Assembly: GCA_944319735.1 (NCBI GenBank)
Contig: CALUEU010000006.1
Span: forward strand, 62,001-126,000
Direction of reading: 5' to 3'
Source of the DNA: an uncultured Methanomassiliicoccus sp.
GTDB lineage: Archaea > Thermoplasmatota > Thermoplasmata > Methanomassiliicoccales > Methanomassiliicoccaceae
DNA: 64,000 nt
Both the position numbers and the translations under genes were made by a program. Shown here piece by piece: positions 25,600-35,469 of the stretch. The notes under the pieces are model-generated. The model was given only the letters and a program-made list of their open reading frames with translations. It was not told where the DNA came from and made no database searches. The number at the start of each line of letters is the position of its first letter. Positions within the stretch are counted from its first letter, which is position 1.

Positions 25600-27258
25600 T
25601 TACGCGACTCTATCGAGCTTCCCTTCGGTGATTGCTTCCACATCAAGTTCCAAGGCGATTACGGGATATCTGAGTTCAAAATTTGTTATTACTTCAGGAT
25701 GAATTTCTCCAAAAATACCGATTGTTTTTCCATTTGAAACAATCTCAGCGCCTCTTCCAGGAATGAACATTTCTGATGAAGAAGATTGAACCTCATAAGT
25801 TACCGAAAGATCTCGTAAAATGCTTTCAGCCAATGATTTAATTTCTGTGAAAGAAGATTTTACAGATATGTTGACTACGGCAAGGCGTTTGTGTCTTACT
25901 GCATCAATGACTACATCACCAACCTCGAACAGCTTTTGAGGTAAATCTCTATGTTTATTTTTACGTAGAAGAGCCATCTGACTCGGTATCAGTGATACTC
26001 TCAGACATGTATGGTCTTCACTTATCGGGTTTAAGACCGAGACAACTTCAGATTCTGGAAGTCTCATCTTTTCAAACTGTGCTTCTTCAGATGTTAAAGT
26101 TAATGTGGTGGTTTCTAAATATCCATATCCCACTAGCAGTTGGCGAACTATGTTTGAAGCTTTGGTTTCATTGAGTTCTGATCCGAATGTCTGAGATGAT
26201 GGCAGCCTGTTTCCAAAGTTTTCATATCCATAACCTTTAGCAACATCTTCTATCACATCGACTTCATGCAGAATATCCAGCCTTGTAGCAGAAATATTTA
26301 CCCTCACTGCATCATCACTGATGATTTGTGAATCATAGCCCATCTTGTCTAACGTTTGACAGATCTGATTGGCATTCAAGTTGCATCCGAGAAGAGAGTT
26401 TACGTCACTGACTCTTATGTCTTTTATCCTAGGAGTCAGGTCAGGAGTTGTGAGTTTTGAAGAGGATTCGACTGAAACAGACTGTATAGTGCCGCCACGC
26501 TCTGCAAGCGCTGTCGCAACAATATTTAAAGCTCCATTTATAGCGTTTAAATCTGTTCCGGTTACATCAATGAAAATGTTTTTTGTATTTTCAGTAACTG
26601 TAGTAAGAGCACCATTGATGATTGGCGGAAATGAGATTACGTTGTTTTTAGTATCCAAGATTACAGGAAATAATTGTTTGCCTTCCATGAGCTGTGCATA
26701 AGCCTTTCCTTTTTCATGCTTAACTAGAATCTCTCTCATAGTCATGCACTCAGTTTTTGCCAGTGGTATGAAGGATATTGAATCGGGGTTTACAGCTTTA
26801 TAAGTAAATGGCGCTGAGATTTTGTCCAGATCGTGAATGCCTATAGCGACTTTTGCTCTTTTCCGTCCCATTGTAATATGAAGTTTTTCCTGCAGTTCCA
26901 TGAGGGACTTTATTGCAGAGTCATTAAGAGAAACACCGCAAACAACGCCTGCGACTATGTATGGCCTAACATTCTTTACACTGTCTTCAACTTTCAGAGT
27001 AATGCCTGAGTCTGTTACTGGATATTTTTTTAAGCCTTTTTCAAACCCTAGAAATGACCTTAGTGCTGTAGCGGCACCTTCAACACAATACAGATCAGGG
27101 CGGTCTGGGAAAAATTCAATGGAGAGTGAGTTTGTCTCTTCATCGTATGAATGAACATCCGCTCCTAACTGCGGAACCCGGTCTAATAAAGTTTCTAGAT
27201 CTACTTTTTGTCCAAGTAAAGTGTCAAGGTCATCACGATCAAAAGTAACTACTGGCAT
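25600..27258 (-). CDS. pheT: Phenylalanyl-tRNA synthetase beta subunit
   Basis: 552 residues from ATG at 27258 (PVVTFDRDDLDTLLG), the usual archaeal start; an in-frame TTG lies five codons earlier. B3/4 and B5 regions are visible, e.g. FFPDRPDLYCVEG near residue 50 and DIIED-like DVIEDVAKGYGYENFGNRLP. Known: forms the alpha2beta2 enzyme; the catalytic pheS gene is not beside it. A TATA-like element at about 27282-27292 predicts a nearly leaderless transcript. Confidence 0.95.
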   Translation of the reverse strand: MPVVTFDRDDLDTLLGQKVDLETLLDRVPQLGADVHSYDEETNSLSIEFFPDRPDLYCVEGAATALRSFLGFEKGLKKYPVTDSGITLKVEDSVKNVRPYIVAGVVCGVSLNDSAIKSLMELQEKLHITMGRKRAKVAIGIHDLDKISAPFTYKAVNPDSISFIPLAKTECMTMREILVKHEKGKAYAQLMEGKQLFPVILDTKNNVISFPPIINGALTTVTENTKNIFIDVTGTDLNAINGALNIVATALAERGGTIQSVSVESSSKLTTPDLTPRIKDIRVSDVNSLLGCNLNANQICQTLDKMGYDSQIISDDAVRVNISATRLDILHEVDVIEDVAKGYGYENFGNRLPSSQTFGSELNETKASNIVRQLLVGYGYLETTTLTLTSEEAQFEKMRLPESEVVSVLNPISEDHTCLRVSLIPSQMALLRKNKHRDLPQKLFEVGDVVIDAVRHKRLAVVNISVKSSFTEIKSLAESILRDLSVTYEVQSSSSEMFIPGRGAEIVSNGKTIGIFGEIHPEVITNFELRYPVIALELDVEAITEGKLDRVA

Positions 27259-27297
27259 TGATATGCAATACAAGAGTTGATATTTTAAACTTTCAGA

Positions 27298-27326
27298 AAA
27301 AGATGAGGAGGCAGCTGTGCTGCCTC
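27298..27326 (-). terminator. Hairpin plus T-tract terminator of the YaaH-type transporter gene
   Basis: Perfect 8-bp stem GAGGCAGC/GCTGCCTC with a 3-nt loop; on the minus strand it is followed by a five-T run within a few bases. Confidence 0.75.
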
Positions 27327-27335
27327 ATTTTGAGT

Positions 27336-27890
27336 TTACTTTTTCATCAGAAGGGGCAGTACTTCTTTTCCTTCAGAGAGGAAGAGTGCGACTGCGCTTC
27401 CGAGGTACATAGCGAGGATTGTTACGATCAGGAACAGTACGCCATATACTGTGTTTAATGCATCTGTAGCAACATCCGGCAGGAATGTGGCACCAAGTAC
27501 CCAGAATCCAAGTGCTGTGAATACCAAAAGGATTGGCAGAACACGAATTGGCTGTACTTTGTATGCAATTAAAGCTTCAAACAGGAATAAGATTCCAGCA
27601 AATATTGTCAGGTATGCAATTCCTTCACCGGCTACTCCATATGTTAAGCCTAAGAAGTACACAGCCAGAGTTCCAAATACCATCGTGCACAGCAGATTGC
27701 TGTTAAGATAAGATACAAAAGCACCCAACAGGAATATAATTGCTACAGCGGTGAAAATACCAGCTCCCTGATCAAGGGTCATCGCTCCTAAACCAATCAT
27801 AGCTACAAGAAATGCTACCACCGACACAGTATAGCATCCCAACGGTTCAGCAAAAGCCAAATTAAACTTTACAGTCGTTTCGTCTGACAT
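27336..27890 (-). CDS. GPR1/FUN34/YaaH (SatP)-family acetate-type transporter
   Basis: 184 residues, six hydrophobic helices, and the N-terminal family signature region AEPLGCYT with a downstream FLLGAFVSYLNSN. Known: YaaH/SatP proteins move acetate and succinate with protons. In a methanogen of this kind acetate uptake for biosynthesis is plausible (inference). It has a good GGAGG Shine-Dalgarno and a structured leader of about 100 nt. Confidence 0.85.
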   Translation of the reverse strand: MSDETTVKFNLAFAEPLGCYTVSVVAFLVAMIGLGAMTLDQGAGIFTAVAIIFLLGAFVSYLNSNLLCTMVFGTLAVYFLGLTYGVAGEGIAYLTIFAGILFLFEALIAYKVQPIRVLPILLVFTALGFWVLGATFLPDVATDALNTVYGVLFLIVTILAMYLGSAVALFLSEGKEVLPLLMKK

Positions 27891-27919
27891 CTATTCTCCT
27901 CCATATCTACACCAGAGCT

Positions 27920-27991
27920 GAAGTGCAGGGGGAAGTTACAAGACGCACTTCGTATTCTGATTCAAAGAATGCTCGTGTATGCCATGAGCAT
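27920..27991 (-). promoter_or_regulatory. Structured 5' leader of the YaaH-type transporter gene
   Basis: A TATA box (TTTAAATA, about 28017-28024) predicts a start near 27994 and a leader of roughly 104 nt. It can fold into two hairpins: ATGCTC/GAGCAT (27969-27991) and GAAGTGC/GCACTTC (27920-27951). This is long for an archaeal leader; most neighbours are nearly leaderless. No known riboswitch class was recognised. Confidence 0.45.
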
Positions 27992-28024
27992 CCTGTTGAT
28001 TTATCTACATCCTATATTTAAATA

Positions 28025-28674
28025 ACTACGGTTAGATGTAGTCTTATTTTATATATTGTAAAAAAACGGCAATTTTAACACCATGCGAACATAAATGTCT
28101 CAAAGAAACTTTAAAAAGATGTTTTAGAGAGTTGAATTGTTTTCAAATAACATAACCAGCATGTGAAAAATTTGTAAAACGACCGTTTTTTGAAATGTGA
28201 GTAGATATATTCAGAGGATACTGGAAGAGATAAACACCGATTAGACAATAAAGCCCGTTAAAGCTTTCAGTGATGTCATGTAAGATTCTAAAGCGATAGA
28301 TAGTGACTGCTGGAAAACGTTCAGCGTTCAGTTATTTTTTGGAGTAGGACATACTTAATCACCCAGATGTTCATTTATGAAGCTTATCTGTAGTTTCTGA
28401 TTTAACAATCTTTTAAACTTACAGATTTTGAAAAGCATTATATACTCAGGTAAGCTGATAATGGGCTTTAAATTAAACTTATGAATTAGCCGTGCAGAGA
28501 ACAATTTTTAAATGAAATTATCAATTCGAGCACTGGACATTTAGTAGTTACAAATAATTTTCACTTATTGCATCTATCCATGTTAAAAATAATCAAAAAA
28601 TAGCGATGCAACGGCTGATGTTATTTTTAATCAACCGGCATCTTTTAAATTTCTGTGTGAGATCTATAGAGAAT
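28025..28674. other. Long AT-rich intergenic region, no gene recognised
   Basis: About 650 bases upstream of the YaaH-type transporter promoter and downstream of the pepF stop. Both strands lack an open frame of credible composition; no tRNA, repeat array or clear stem-loop gene was found. Short GTTCAGC direct repeats near 28320-28330 are too weak to call. Confidence 0.5.
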
Positions 28675-30432
28675 TCACATAGTTTTTTCCAATTCATCCA
28701 AGAAAAATTCTGCCTGTTCTATTCCTTTTTTCCAAAACTCAGCTGATCTTATATCAAAACCTAAGTCTTTTGCTAGATCGTAAGGGGACTGCGATGAGCC
28801 TGCTGACAATAAGTTTTTCAGTTTTGGAACGAAGGTCTCTCCCTCTTCAACATACAGACGGTAAAGTGCAAAAACAAACAGCTGTGCAAACACGTATGGA
28901 TAGTTATAGTAACGGTAGTTGGGAATGTAATAGTGCATTTTCATAGTCCATTCCCACTTCATTTCAGGTAGCCACTCTACAGAATCTCCATATATGTTGT
29001 CTCTTGCTTTCACCCAAAGATCAGAGATTGCAGAACCATCTAAGAATTTTCCATCGAGGATTGCATCATAAAGACTTTTTTCGAATAAGAAACGGGCGGT
29101 TACCTGAAAAGCAGCCATTCCGAACTCATCTAATACTACACAAAGCACAGAACGTTTTTCTTCTGGAGACTTAGCTTTTTCAAGAAGGCTTTTTGTAAGT
29201 AATAATTCACCAAAGATGGAGCCGCATTCAGCGATGCATGATCCAGGATTAAAATTCAGCGGTTTTTGAGCTCTTTGTCCAAGATATGCATGGACAGCAT
29301 GACCCAGCTCGTGGGCCTGCGTGTAAATATCTGAAAGCTGGCTGTTGAAGCTTTGCAGAACATAAGCGCTCTTTCCACCGTACCAGAATGAGCAAAATGC
29401 TCCGCTGGTTTTTCCCATTCTTACTTCTCCATCAATATGGTTGCGGTTAAACATATCTTCTATGTAGTCTCCAAACTCTTTGTCAAATGATGAATAAGCT
29501 TCAAAAACTTCTTTTTTAGAGTCTTCCCAGCTGTATTTTATATCTTTAGAATCCGGAAGCGGTGCCATCAAATCCCAGTTACCAAGTGTGCTGAGCCCCA
29601 TGAGTTTGGCTTTTGTTTTAAGATATCGCCTATAGAATGATTTACCTTCATCGATGGCTTCCATCAAAGCATTTATTGTTTCTCTGTCGACATCATTATC
29701 TTCCAAGCTTGGTTCCATTGGATCTGAATATTTTCTCAGACCGCACATTCTGATGTGGTCATCACAAATAGATCTGAGTGCAGAAGACCAAACAATGTCA
29801 TCATTTCCCAATTTTGTGTAAACTACACTGTTGGCAGACTTCCTAATATCTCTGTCTGGATTTTGATAATAACTTATTACCTCACCATAAGGCATAGTCT
29901 TGACTTCATCACCAATTTTTAGATCAAAAGTCCTTGTAGACAACCAGTCGCTCTGAAGACGAGACCAAGCTTCAATACCGTTAAGGTCTTTAGACATTAC
30001 CAGTTTTTCTTCATCCTCTGAAAGCCTATGGGGGGCTGATTGGAGCACCAACTGCAGAAAATGTTTATATTCTGATAATAAAGGATCTTCAATCAAGGCT
30101 GGATTTGTTTCAAGCAGATTTCCCAGTTCTATGGATGAAAAAGCAAGTTTTTGAGATGCGTCTGTACCAGCCCTATTTGCAATATCTCCTATGCGTTGAG
30201 CTTCAGGATCCAATGCATTAGCATAATAGGCCAACCTGGCGTACATCATCGGTCCTTCAAATTTCAAATAGAAAGCATCACGATCTTCAATAAATTTTTT
30301 AAGCCCCTCTGCATCCAGCGAGGTTATCTTGCCCTGATATTTCTGTTGGAATTTTTCTGCTTCAGAGGGCATGTTCTTCAGATCGTCTTCAATTGTATCC
30401 TGAGGCGTTAACTGCGTAAGATCCCATTTCAC
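28675..30432 (-). CDS. pepF: Oligoendopeptidase F, M3 metallopeptidase
   Basis: 585 residues. The zinc site HELGHAVH is followed downstream by the conserved glutamate region (GSIFGELLLTK). The GTG at 30432 is chosen because GGTGAT, a good match to the 16S anti-SD, lies just upstream and overlaps an alternative GTG at 30441. Known: cytosolic peptidase cutting peptides of about 7-17 residues. It is last in a three-gene unit with a thioesterase and a small unknown protein. Confidence 0.95.
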   Translation of the reverse strand: MKWDLTQLTPQDTIEDDLKNMPSEAEKFQQKYQGKITSLDAEGLKKFIEDRDAFYLKFEGPMMYARLAYYANALDPEAQRIGDIANRAGTDASQKLAFSSIELGNLLETNPALIEDPLLSEYKHFLQLVLQSAPHRLSEDEEKLVMSKDLNGIEAWSRLQSDWLSTRTFDLKIGDEVKTMPYGEVISYYQNPDRDIRKSANSVVYTKLGNDDIVWSSALRSICDDHIRMCGLRKYSDPMEPSLEDNDVDRETINALMEAIDEGKSFYRRYLKTKAKLMGLSTLGNWDLMAPLPDSKDIKYSWEDSKKEVFEAYSSFDKEFGDYIEDMFNRNHIDGEVRMGKTSGAFCSFWYGGKSAYVLQSFNSQLSDIYTQAHELGHAVHAYLGQRAQKPLNFNPGSCIAECGSIFGELLLTKSLLEKAKSPEEKRSVLCVVLDEFGMAAFQVTARFLFEKSLYDAILDGKFLDGSAISDLWVKARDNIYGDSVEWLPEMKWEWTMKMHYYIPNYRYYNYPYVFAQLFVFALYRLYVEEGETFVPKLKNLLSAGSSQSPYDLAKDLGFDIRSAEFWKKGIEQAEFFLDELEKTM

Positions 30433-30437
30433 CAAAA

Positions 30438-30845
30438 TCACCTTCTTAATCTGTATCCTGTTCCTGTAAACATGGCGACTAATACTTCTCCGTCAAAAAC
30501 ACGTACTTCATATACTGATGTATTTCTTGTTTCACTCACCTTAGTCGCCCTGGCTTCAAGGTCCCCCTTGGCTGCTTTAATATAATTTATGCTGGAGCAC
30601 AACGCTACTTGAGGTTCTCCGTATGAGTTTGCGGCCAGTGCAAATGCCTGGTCGGCCAGTGTAAATATGGCACCCCCGTGAACATTACCCATGGCATTTT
30701 TCATTCCTTCAGCTGGCATTCTGACGACAGCTTTGCCTTCACCTACACTTACTACATTGAGTTTGCATAACTCGGCAAACTGTGCATGGTTCATTGCATC
30801 TAAGCGCTCATCAATGCCATGATTCATTTTATCTGAGCAATCCAT
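30438..30845 (-). CDS. PaaI-type hotdog-fold thioesterase
   Basis: 135 residues with the hotdog motif NAMGNVHGGAIFTLADQAFA (given in part) typical of PaaI/COG2050 thioesterases. Known: hydrolyses acyl-CoA, often phenylacetyl or hydroxybenzoyl-CoA. Natural substrate unknown. Its stop overlaps the Shine-Dalgarno of pepF, so translation is coupled. Confidence 0.85.
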   Translation of the reverse strand: MDCSDKMNHGIDERLDAMNHAQFAELCKLNVVSVGEGKAVVRMPAEGMKNAMGNVHGGAIFTLADQAFALAANSYGEPQVALCSSINYIKAAKGDLEARATKVSETRNTSVYEVRVFDGEVLVAMFTGTGYRLRR

Positions 30846-30859
30846 ACGGTGTCACCGGA

Positions 30860-31081
30860 TCAGCAGGGAAAATCAATCTCTTCAAATTCTCCAGGGCCAA
30901 CATCGACTCTGTGGATGTTGTTCTGGACATCTATGTATTTTATTCTTATCCTGCCTTTGGGCATCTTAATTATGCTGACTTCTCTGATCGGAGAGTCTAT
31001 GAAGCCTAGAAATCCTGTAAAGTCTGTAGCGCACTCGTAAGACTTGACGTGCTCGTACAGATCATGTCTTGTGATTTTCAT
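30860..31081 (-). CDS. Small conserved-looking protein of unknown function
   Basis: 73 residues, beta-rich by appearance (GRIRIKYIDVQNNIHRVDVG), no cysteines clusters except a single CATDF and a C-terminal cysteine. ATG at 31081. It is first gene of the pepF operon, 14 bp before the thioesterase. Not recognised. Confidence 0.6.
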   Translation of the reverse strand: MKITRHDLYEHVKSYECATDFTGFLGFIDSPIREVSIIKMPKGRIRIKYIDVQNNIHRVDVGPGEFEEIDFPC

Positions 31082-31208
31082 GCATTTCCGTTACACACTT
31101 AAAGGGCATTATCCTTTCGCTTTCAAGTGCCCCGAATGTCTGAAAATTACTCAGGAAAAGCTGATTTTGACACGCAAACCTTATGAATAAAACGGAGATG
31201 GCAGATTC

Positions 31209-32993
31209 ATGCTAGTCCGTGCAGACGGTGTCACAAAATCATTCGGTCCTAAAGAGCTCTTAAAAAATATATCTATGCAGATCGATGATAATGATAGAAT
31301 AGGCCTAGTAGGCCCCAACGGCTGCGGAAAGACTACATTTCTGAAAATGATAACTGGCGACGCCGTTCCTGATTCAGGAGAACTGGTGATTAAGACAAAC
31401 AAAATCGTGTATCTGTCACAGTTTCCATCATTTGACAATGATACCACTGTAGAAGATGCTCTAAGTGTAGATTCTGACGAAGTGCAGAACAAAAGAATGC
31501 TTGAATTGGAAAATATAATGGCTTCTGGAGAGCTGCCACGCGGAGCAGACTGGAATGATATTTCCATGGAGTATGCCAGACTGCAGGAAGAAGCTTTGAG
31601 ACAGAATAAAAGCGATGCCGAACGGGCTCTGGACCATCTTAAGACTTTTGGAATCGAAGATAGAGTTTCAGGAAAGATGAATGAACTCAGTGGAGGGGAA
31701 AAGGCCAAAGTGATGATTGCAAAAGTCCTGTCCAGAGCTGAAAAGGCTGACTTGATTATATTGGATGAGCCTACAAACCATCTGGACATTGATGCTGTGG
31801 AATGGTTGGAAGGATATATTGCTGATTTTAAAGGTGCAGTTCTGATAGTCTCTCATGACAGGTATTTTTTAGACAGAACTGTGACTCAGATTCTTGAGAT
31901 CGATGGATCTAAAATGAAACACTATGTGGGAAATTACTCACAATTTGTAGATAAAAAAGCTTTGGAGATAGAACGCCAAGAAAAAGAATTCCAGCGCAAC
32001 TCTAAAGAAAGAGACAGACAGACCCGCATAGCCGAAGAGCAGCACCGCATGCAGTGGTTCTCCTCCACCCATAAAACCCGTATGAAGATGCTTGAAAGGA
32101 TGGAAGTCACAGAAGCTCCTGATAAAAAGAAGGATCTCACTCTAGACATTGATAGTGCAGATAAATCTGGAAAAAATGTGGTGATGGCTAGAAAAATGAG
32201 AATCATGAGAGGTAAGAGAATTCTCTTTGAAGATGTGGAGTTTGATATTAACAGAGGAGATAAAATTGGACTCTTTGGTCCGAACGGTTCTGGAAAAAGT
32301 TCACTTGTCAAAGCTCTGATGGGGGATATTCCATTTAGAGGTGATTTGTGGATTGCTCCTGGCGCCAAAATTGGATATTTTGAACAGGGTCATGATCACC
32401 TTAACCCTGAAATGACTTCATATGAACAGATTGACGATTACCTTGAAGGTGAGGCTAGATCAAGAGCTAGATCATGCTTATACCGTCTTCAAATGACTAA
32501 AAAGGATGCTGAAAGACAGATTAAAACTCTGTCGGGTGGAGAGAGGGCAAGACTAAGTCTTGCAATGCTTCTGTCAATGAATCTAAACTTTTTAGTTTTG
32601 GATGAACCTACAAACCACCTAGATATTATGGCAAGGCATGCTGTGGAGACTGCACTTGCAGAATACAAAGGCACATTTCTGGTAGTCAGCCATGACAGGT
32701 ATCTGCTGGATTCTGTATGCAGCAAAGTTGCAGAACTTAAAGACGGTAATTTCACAATGTTCAATGGCAGTTATTCTCAGTTCAAAGGAGTTAGAAAGGG
32801 AAGAGATGTCGTTGAAGAGGCTGAAGTATACAAAGTCGTGTCTTCATTTACCGAATGGAATTCAAGGAAGAAATTCTCTAAAGGCGATAGAGTAATTGTT
32901 GCTCCCTCGGAGAAAGCTAATTTCCAATGGGCAATTGACAATGGTAAGCTCAAAAGAATTCCAGGAAAAGAGAGAAAAATAATTACAAAATAA
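31209..32993 (+). CDS. ABC-F family ATP-binding protein
   Basis: 594 residues, two ABC cassettes without membrane domains. Walker A sites GPNGCGKTT and GPNGSGKSS; signatures LSGGEKAKVMIAK and LSGGERARLSLAM; Walker B IILDEPTNHLD and LVLDEPTNHLD. Between them is the charged linker of ABC-F proteins (EKEFQRNSKERDRQTR). Known: ABC-F proteins act on the ribosome in translation or antibiotic protection. The C-terminal 40 residues are basic. Convergent with the methyltransferase gene. Confidence 0.93.
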   Translation: MLVRADGVTKSFGPKELLKNISMQIDDNDRIGLVGPNGCGKTTFLKMITGDAVPDSGELVIKTNKIVYLSQFPSFDNDTTVEDALSVDSDEVQNKRMLELENIMASGELPRGADWNDISMEYARLQEEALRQNKSDAERALDHLKTFGIEDRVSGKMNELSGGEKAKVMIAKVLSRAEKADLIILDEPTNHLDIDAVEWLEGYIADFKGAVLIVSHDRYFLDRTVTQILEIDGSKMKHYVGNYSQFVDKKALEIERQEKEFQRNSKERDRQTRIAEEQHRMQWFSSTHKTRMKMLERMEVTEAPDKKKDLTLDIDSADKSGKNVVMARKMRIMRGKRILFEDVEFDINRGDKIGLFGPNGSGKSSLVKALMGDIPFRGDLWIAPGAKIGYFEQGHDHLNPEMTSYEQIDDYLEGEARSRARSCLYRLQMTKKDAERQIKTLSGGERARLSLAMLLSMNLNFLVLDEPTNHLDIMARHAVETALAEYKGTFLVVSHDRYLLDSVCSKVAELKDGNFTMFNGSYSQFKGVRKGRDVVEEAEVYKVVSSFTEWNSRKKFSKGDRVIVAPSEKANFQWAIDNGKLKRIPGKERKIITK

Positions 32994-32996
32994 TTA

Positions 32997-33596
32997 TTAT
33001 TTTTTAAATAAAGCTGAGATCTCTGATCTTACACCATATTTCTTTTCAGATTTTAGTTCTTCAAAGCTTACAAGTTTTAGTTGTCTGAACATAGTTTCAA
33101 GCTCTTGATTGGAGAAATAATGGTAAAATATTCCATTTCCTCTTGCAAATGTGTTTTTTTCTATTTCAGAGCCTTTGCCAAACCGCATATCATTTATGGA
33201 GAAAACACGTACTGCCAGAAGACCTTCAGGCTTTAATACACGATAGATTTCAGCCTGTGACTGAGTCCTATTCTTTTCTGAAAGATGTTCTAACACATGG
33301 ATGGCGCACACTGCATCAAAGCTCTCATTTTCAAAAGGCAGAGTACAGATATCTGATTCAACAAACGATATGTTGCTTTCTGTGAATTGTTCTCTGCACA
33401 ACTCAATGGCATTGTGTGAAAAATCAACTGCTGTCACTGAAGAAGCTGTTTTTAACAGGGCAGGAAGATTTTTTCCATTGCCGCACCCAAGTTCCAAAAT
33501 ATCTGATCCGGGAGGAAAGGGATTTTCATATAGCGGCGGACCTTTCCAGACGGGATTTGATTTAGCGTATTCTTCTTCCCAGGCTTCTAATGTCAC
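32997..33596 (-). CDS. Class I SAM-dependent methyltransferase
   Basis: 199 residues with ILELGCGNGKNLPALL, VTAVDFSHNAIELC and a post-I ALHVLEHL-type segment (AIHVLEHLS). Substrate unknown. The start overlaps the stop of the upstream unknown gene by 4 bp, so both likely follow hisD in one operon. Confidence 0.85.
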   Translation of the reverse strand: MTLEAWEEEYAKSNPVWKGPPLYENPFPPGSDILELGCGNGKNLPALLKTASSVTAVDFSHNAIELCREQFTESNISFVESDICTLPFENESFDAVCAIHVLEHLSEKNRTQSQAEIYRVLKPEGLLAVRVFSINDMRFGKGSEIEKNTFARGNGIFYHYFSNQELETMFRQLKLVSFEELKSEKKYGVRSEISALFKK

Positions 33597-34102
33597 TGCA
33601 TCTCATCCGAGAATATCATAAACCATGCAAAAACCATGATGGTTATAGATATAGGTTTAACAACAGTCACAGTCCCTTTTGGCAAACGGCCTGATGTATC
33701 CCGGACTGCTCTGAAAATCATGTCCTCTCCTTCAAAAAGAGTCCACTCTTCCGTTTTTTCTTTTCTTTTTAATATGTAATTTTTTCCATACTCAGATATG
33801 GAGGATGTTGTTACATTTTGAAGAGAAACTACAGTAATCGGTTCATCTGATGACATTGTGCGCAGATCTCCTCCCGGATTCCTTACTCCGCCTTTTTTAA
33901 TTGTATAATTTTCACCGGCGGATTCAAATGTCACCATTCTTCCAAACGATTTTGGAGATGAAAGTGTTGTTAATTCTTCATCTCCGTGCATCAGGTTCCA
34001 TGCTGCACTCAGCCTGCTGGGGCGTAACCATTCATACTCGCCTGGTTCAAGGCATATTGGTTCAGTTTTGCCTTCTGATTTTAACTGAGTTGCAGTGTGC
34101 AA
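33593..34102 (-). CDS. Unknown protein with C-terminal membrane helix
   Basis: About 169 residues. A TTG at 34102 is chosen as start since GGAGGG lies five bases before it; the upstream ATG at 34144 would deepen the overlap with hisD. Beta-rich body, a repeated YTIKK/YILKRK pattern, and one hydrophobic helix (ISITIMVFAWFMIF) at the end. No family recognised. It overlaps the end of hisD by 41 bp. Confidence 0.6.
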   Translation of the reverse strand: MHTATQLKSEGKTEPICLEPGEYEWLRPSRLSAAWNLMHGDEELTTLSSPKSFGRMVTFESAGENYTIKKGGVRNPGGDLRTMSSDEPITVVSLQNVTTSSISEYGKNYILKRKEKTEEWTLFEGEDMIFRAVRDTSGRLPKGTVTVVKPISITIMVFAWFMIFSDEMQ

Positions 34103-35312
34103 ATAAACCCTCCGCAGTAGATAATGTTTCGACCGTATTTCCAATCTTGTCTAGTCCTTCTTTTTCAATTATCTGAACTGAAGACCTCTTCATAAAGTGC
34201 ATCACATCCAGCCCAGAATATGTTGCTGCATATCCTGCAGTAGGCAAAACGTGATTGGTTCCAGAAGCATAATCCCCGCAGGCTACAGGAGCATACTTGC
34301 CGACAAAAATTGAGCCAGCATGTTTTATCTTATTCAAAGCTGACAAGGGATCCGCCACCTGTATTGAAAGATGTTCTGGAGCTAGTTCGTTAATAGCATC
34401 TATTGCATCTGAAAGACTGTCCACTACAGCATAACCTGCATTGTTAAGAGATTTTTCAATTATTTCTTTCCTCTGAGCCAGAGAAAGCATTTTTTCAATT
34501 TCTGAACCAACATCATCTGCAAGTTTCTGGCTGGTGGTTACAAGAATGCAGGCTGCATTTGGATCGTGTTCTGCCTGAGCCATGATGTCAGCTGCTGCGA
34601 ATTTTGGATCTGCAGTCTCATCTGCCAATATGGCAATCTCAGATGGTCCTGCTGGAAAATCAATCTCCACAGTATCTTTTAACATGAATTTAGCAGTGGT
34701 GACAAATACATTTCCAGGCCCTACAATTTTCTGAACTTGTGCGATGCTTTCTGTTCCTAAGGCCATGGCAGCTATTGCCTGAGCTCCACCAACAGCGTAA
34801 ATTTCATCTACACCTGCCAGATCAGCAGCTACAAGTGTGAGAGGATTTATTGGCGGCGGTGTGCAGCAGACTACTTTTCTGACGCCGGCAACTTTTGCTG
34901 GAATAGTACACATTAAAACTGTAGAGGGATATGACGCTCTGCCGCCTGGAACATATGCACCTACGCTCTCAAGAGGTGTCGTTTTGACTCCAAGCGTCAA
35001 ACCTGGACAGACTTCTTTTAACCACATGTCCGACGGACGCTGCATAATGTGGAAAGCTTCAATATTCTTTTTTGAGGTTTTAAGAGCATCAATTAAGCTT
35101 GGATCTACAGAATCATAGGCTTTGTCAATTTCTTCACGGCTGACTTTGATGGATTCACGTTTGACTTTATCAAAACGCTCTGTGAGTTCTAGTAATGCAG
35201 AGTCTCCATTGATTTTTACATTATTGATTATGTCTTCAACTGGCTGCCGCACTTCTGAAAGGGTGCCTTTACGCCTTGCTGTCCATTCACTGATGTTTAC
35301 TTTGCCCCACAT
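34062..35312 (-). CDS. hisD: Histidinol dehydrogenase
   Basis: 416 residues. Conserved stretches are GPGNVFVTTAK, DFPAGPSEIAILAD, AQAEHDPNA and ELAPEHLSIQV, all diagnostic for HisD. Known: zinc enzyme performing the last two oxidations of histidine synthesis. No other his gene is adjacent; the pathway is dispersed, as often in archaea. Confidence 0.96.
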   Translation of the reverse strand: MWGKVNISEWTARRKGTLSEVRQPVEDIINNVKINGDSALLELTERFDKVKRESIKVSREEIDKAYDSVDPSLIDALKTSKKNIEAFHIMQRPSDMWLKEVCPGLTLGVKTTPLESVGAYVPGGRASYPSTVLMCTIPAKVAGVRKVVCCTPPPINPLTLVAADLAGVDEIYAVGGAQAIAAMALGTESIAQVQKIVGPGNVFVTTAKFMLKDTVEIDFPAGPSEIAILADETADPKFAAADIMAQAEHDPNAACILVTTSQKLADDVGSEIEKMLSLAQRKEIIEKSLNNAGYAVVDSLSDAIDAINELAPEHLSIQVADPLSALNKIKHAGSIFVGKYAPVACGDYASGTNHVLPTAGYAATYSGLDVMHFMKRSSVQIIEKEGLDKIGNTVETLSTAEGLFAHCNSVKIRRQN

Positions 35313-35469
35313 TAAGACGAATTATGCTTAAGAAGGATTTAAACTTCATGCAAGACTTCACTATATTTTAAAGTTAAACACTTGGAAATGAACTTAGACA
35401 CTCATATAAAGTGTCAGTCGTATGGAGCGGAGCGATGGGTATATATTGTAAAAAATATTCCGCGCATTT

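Noticed and set aside
28240-28350. Possible C/D box guide RNA (GTGATGTC near 28271)
   Set aside because: The C box match is poor and no D box at suitable distance was found.
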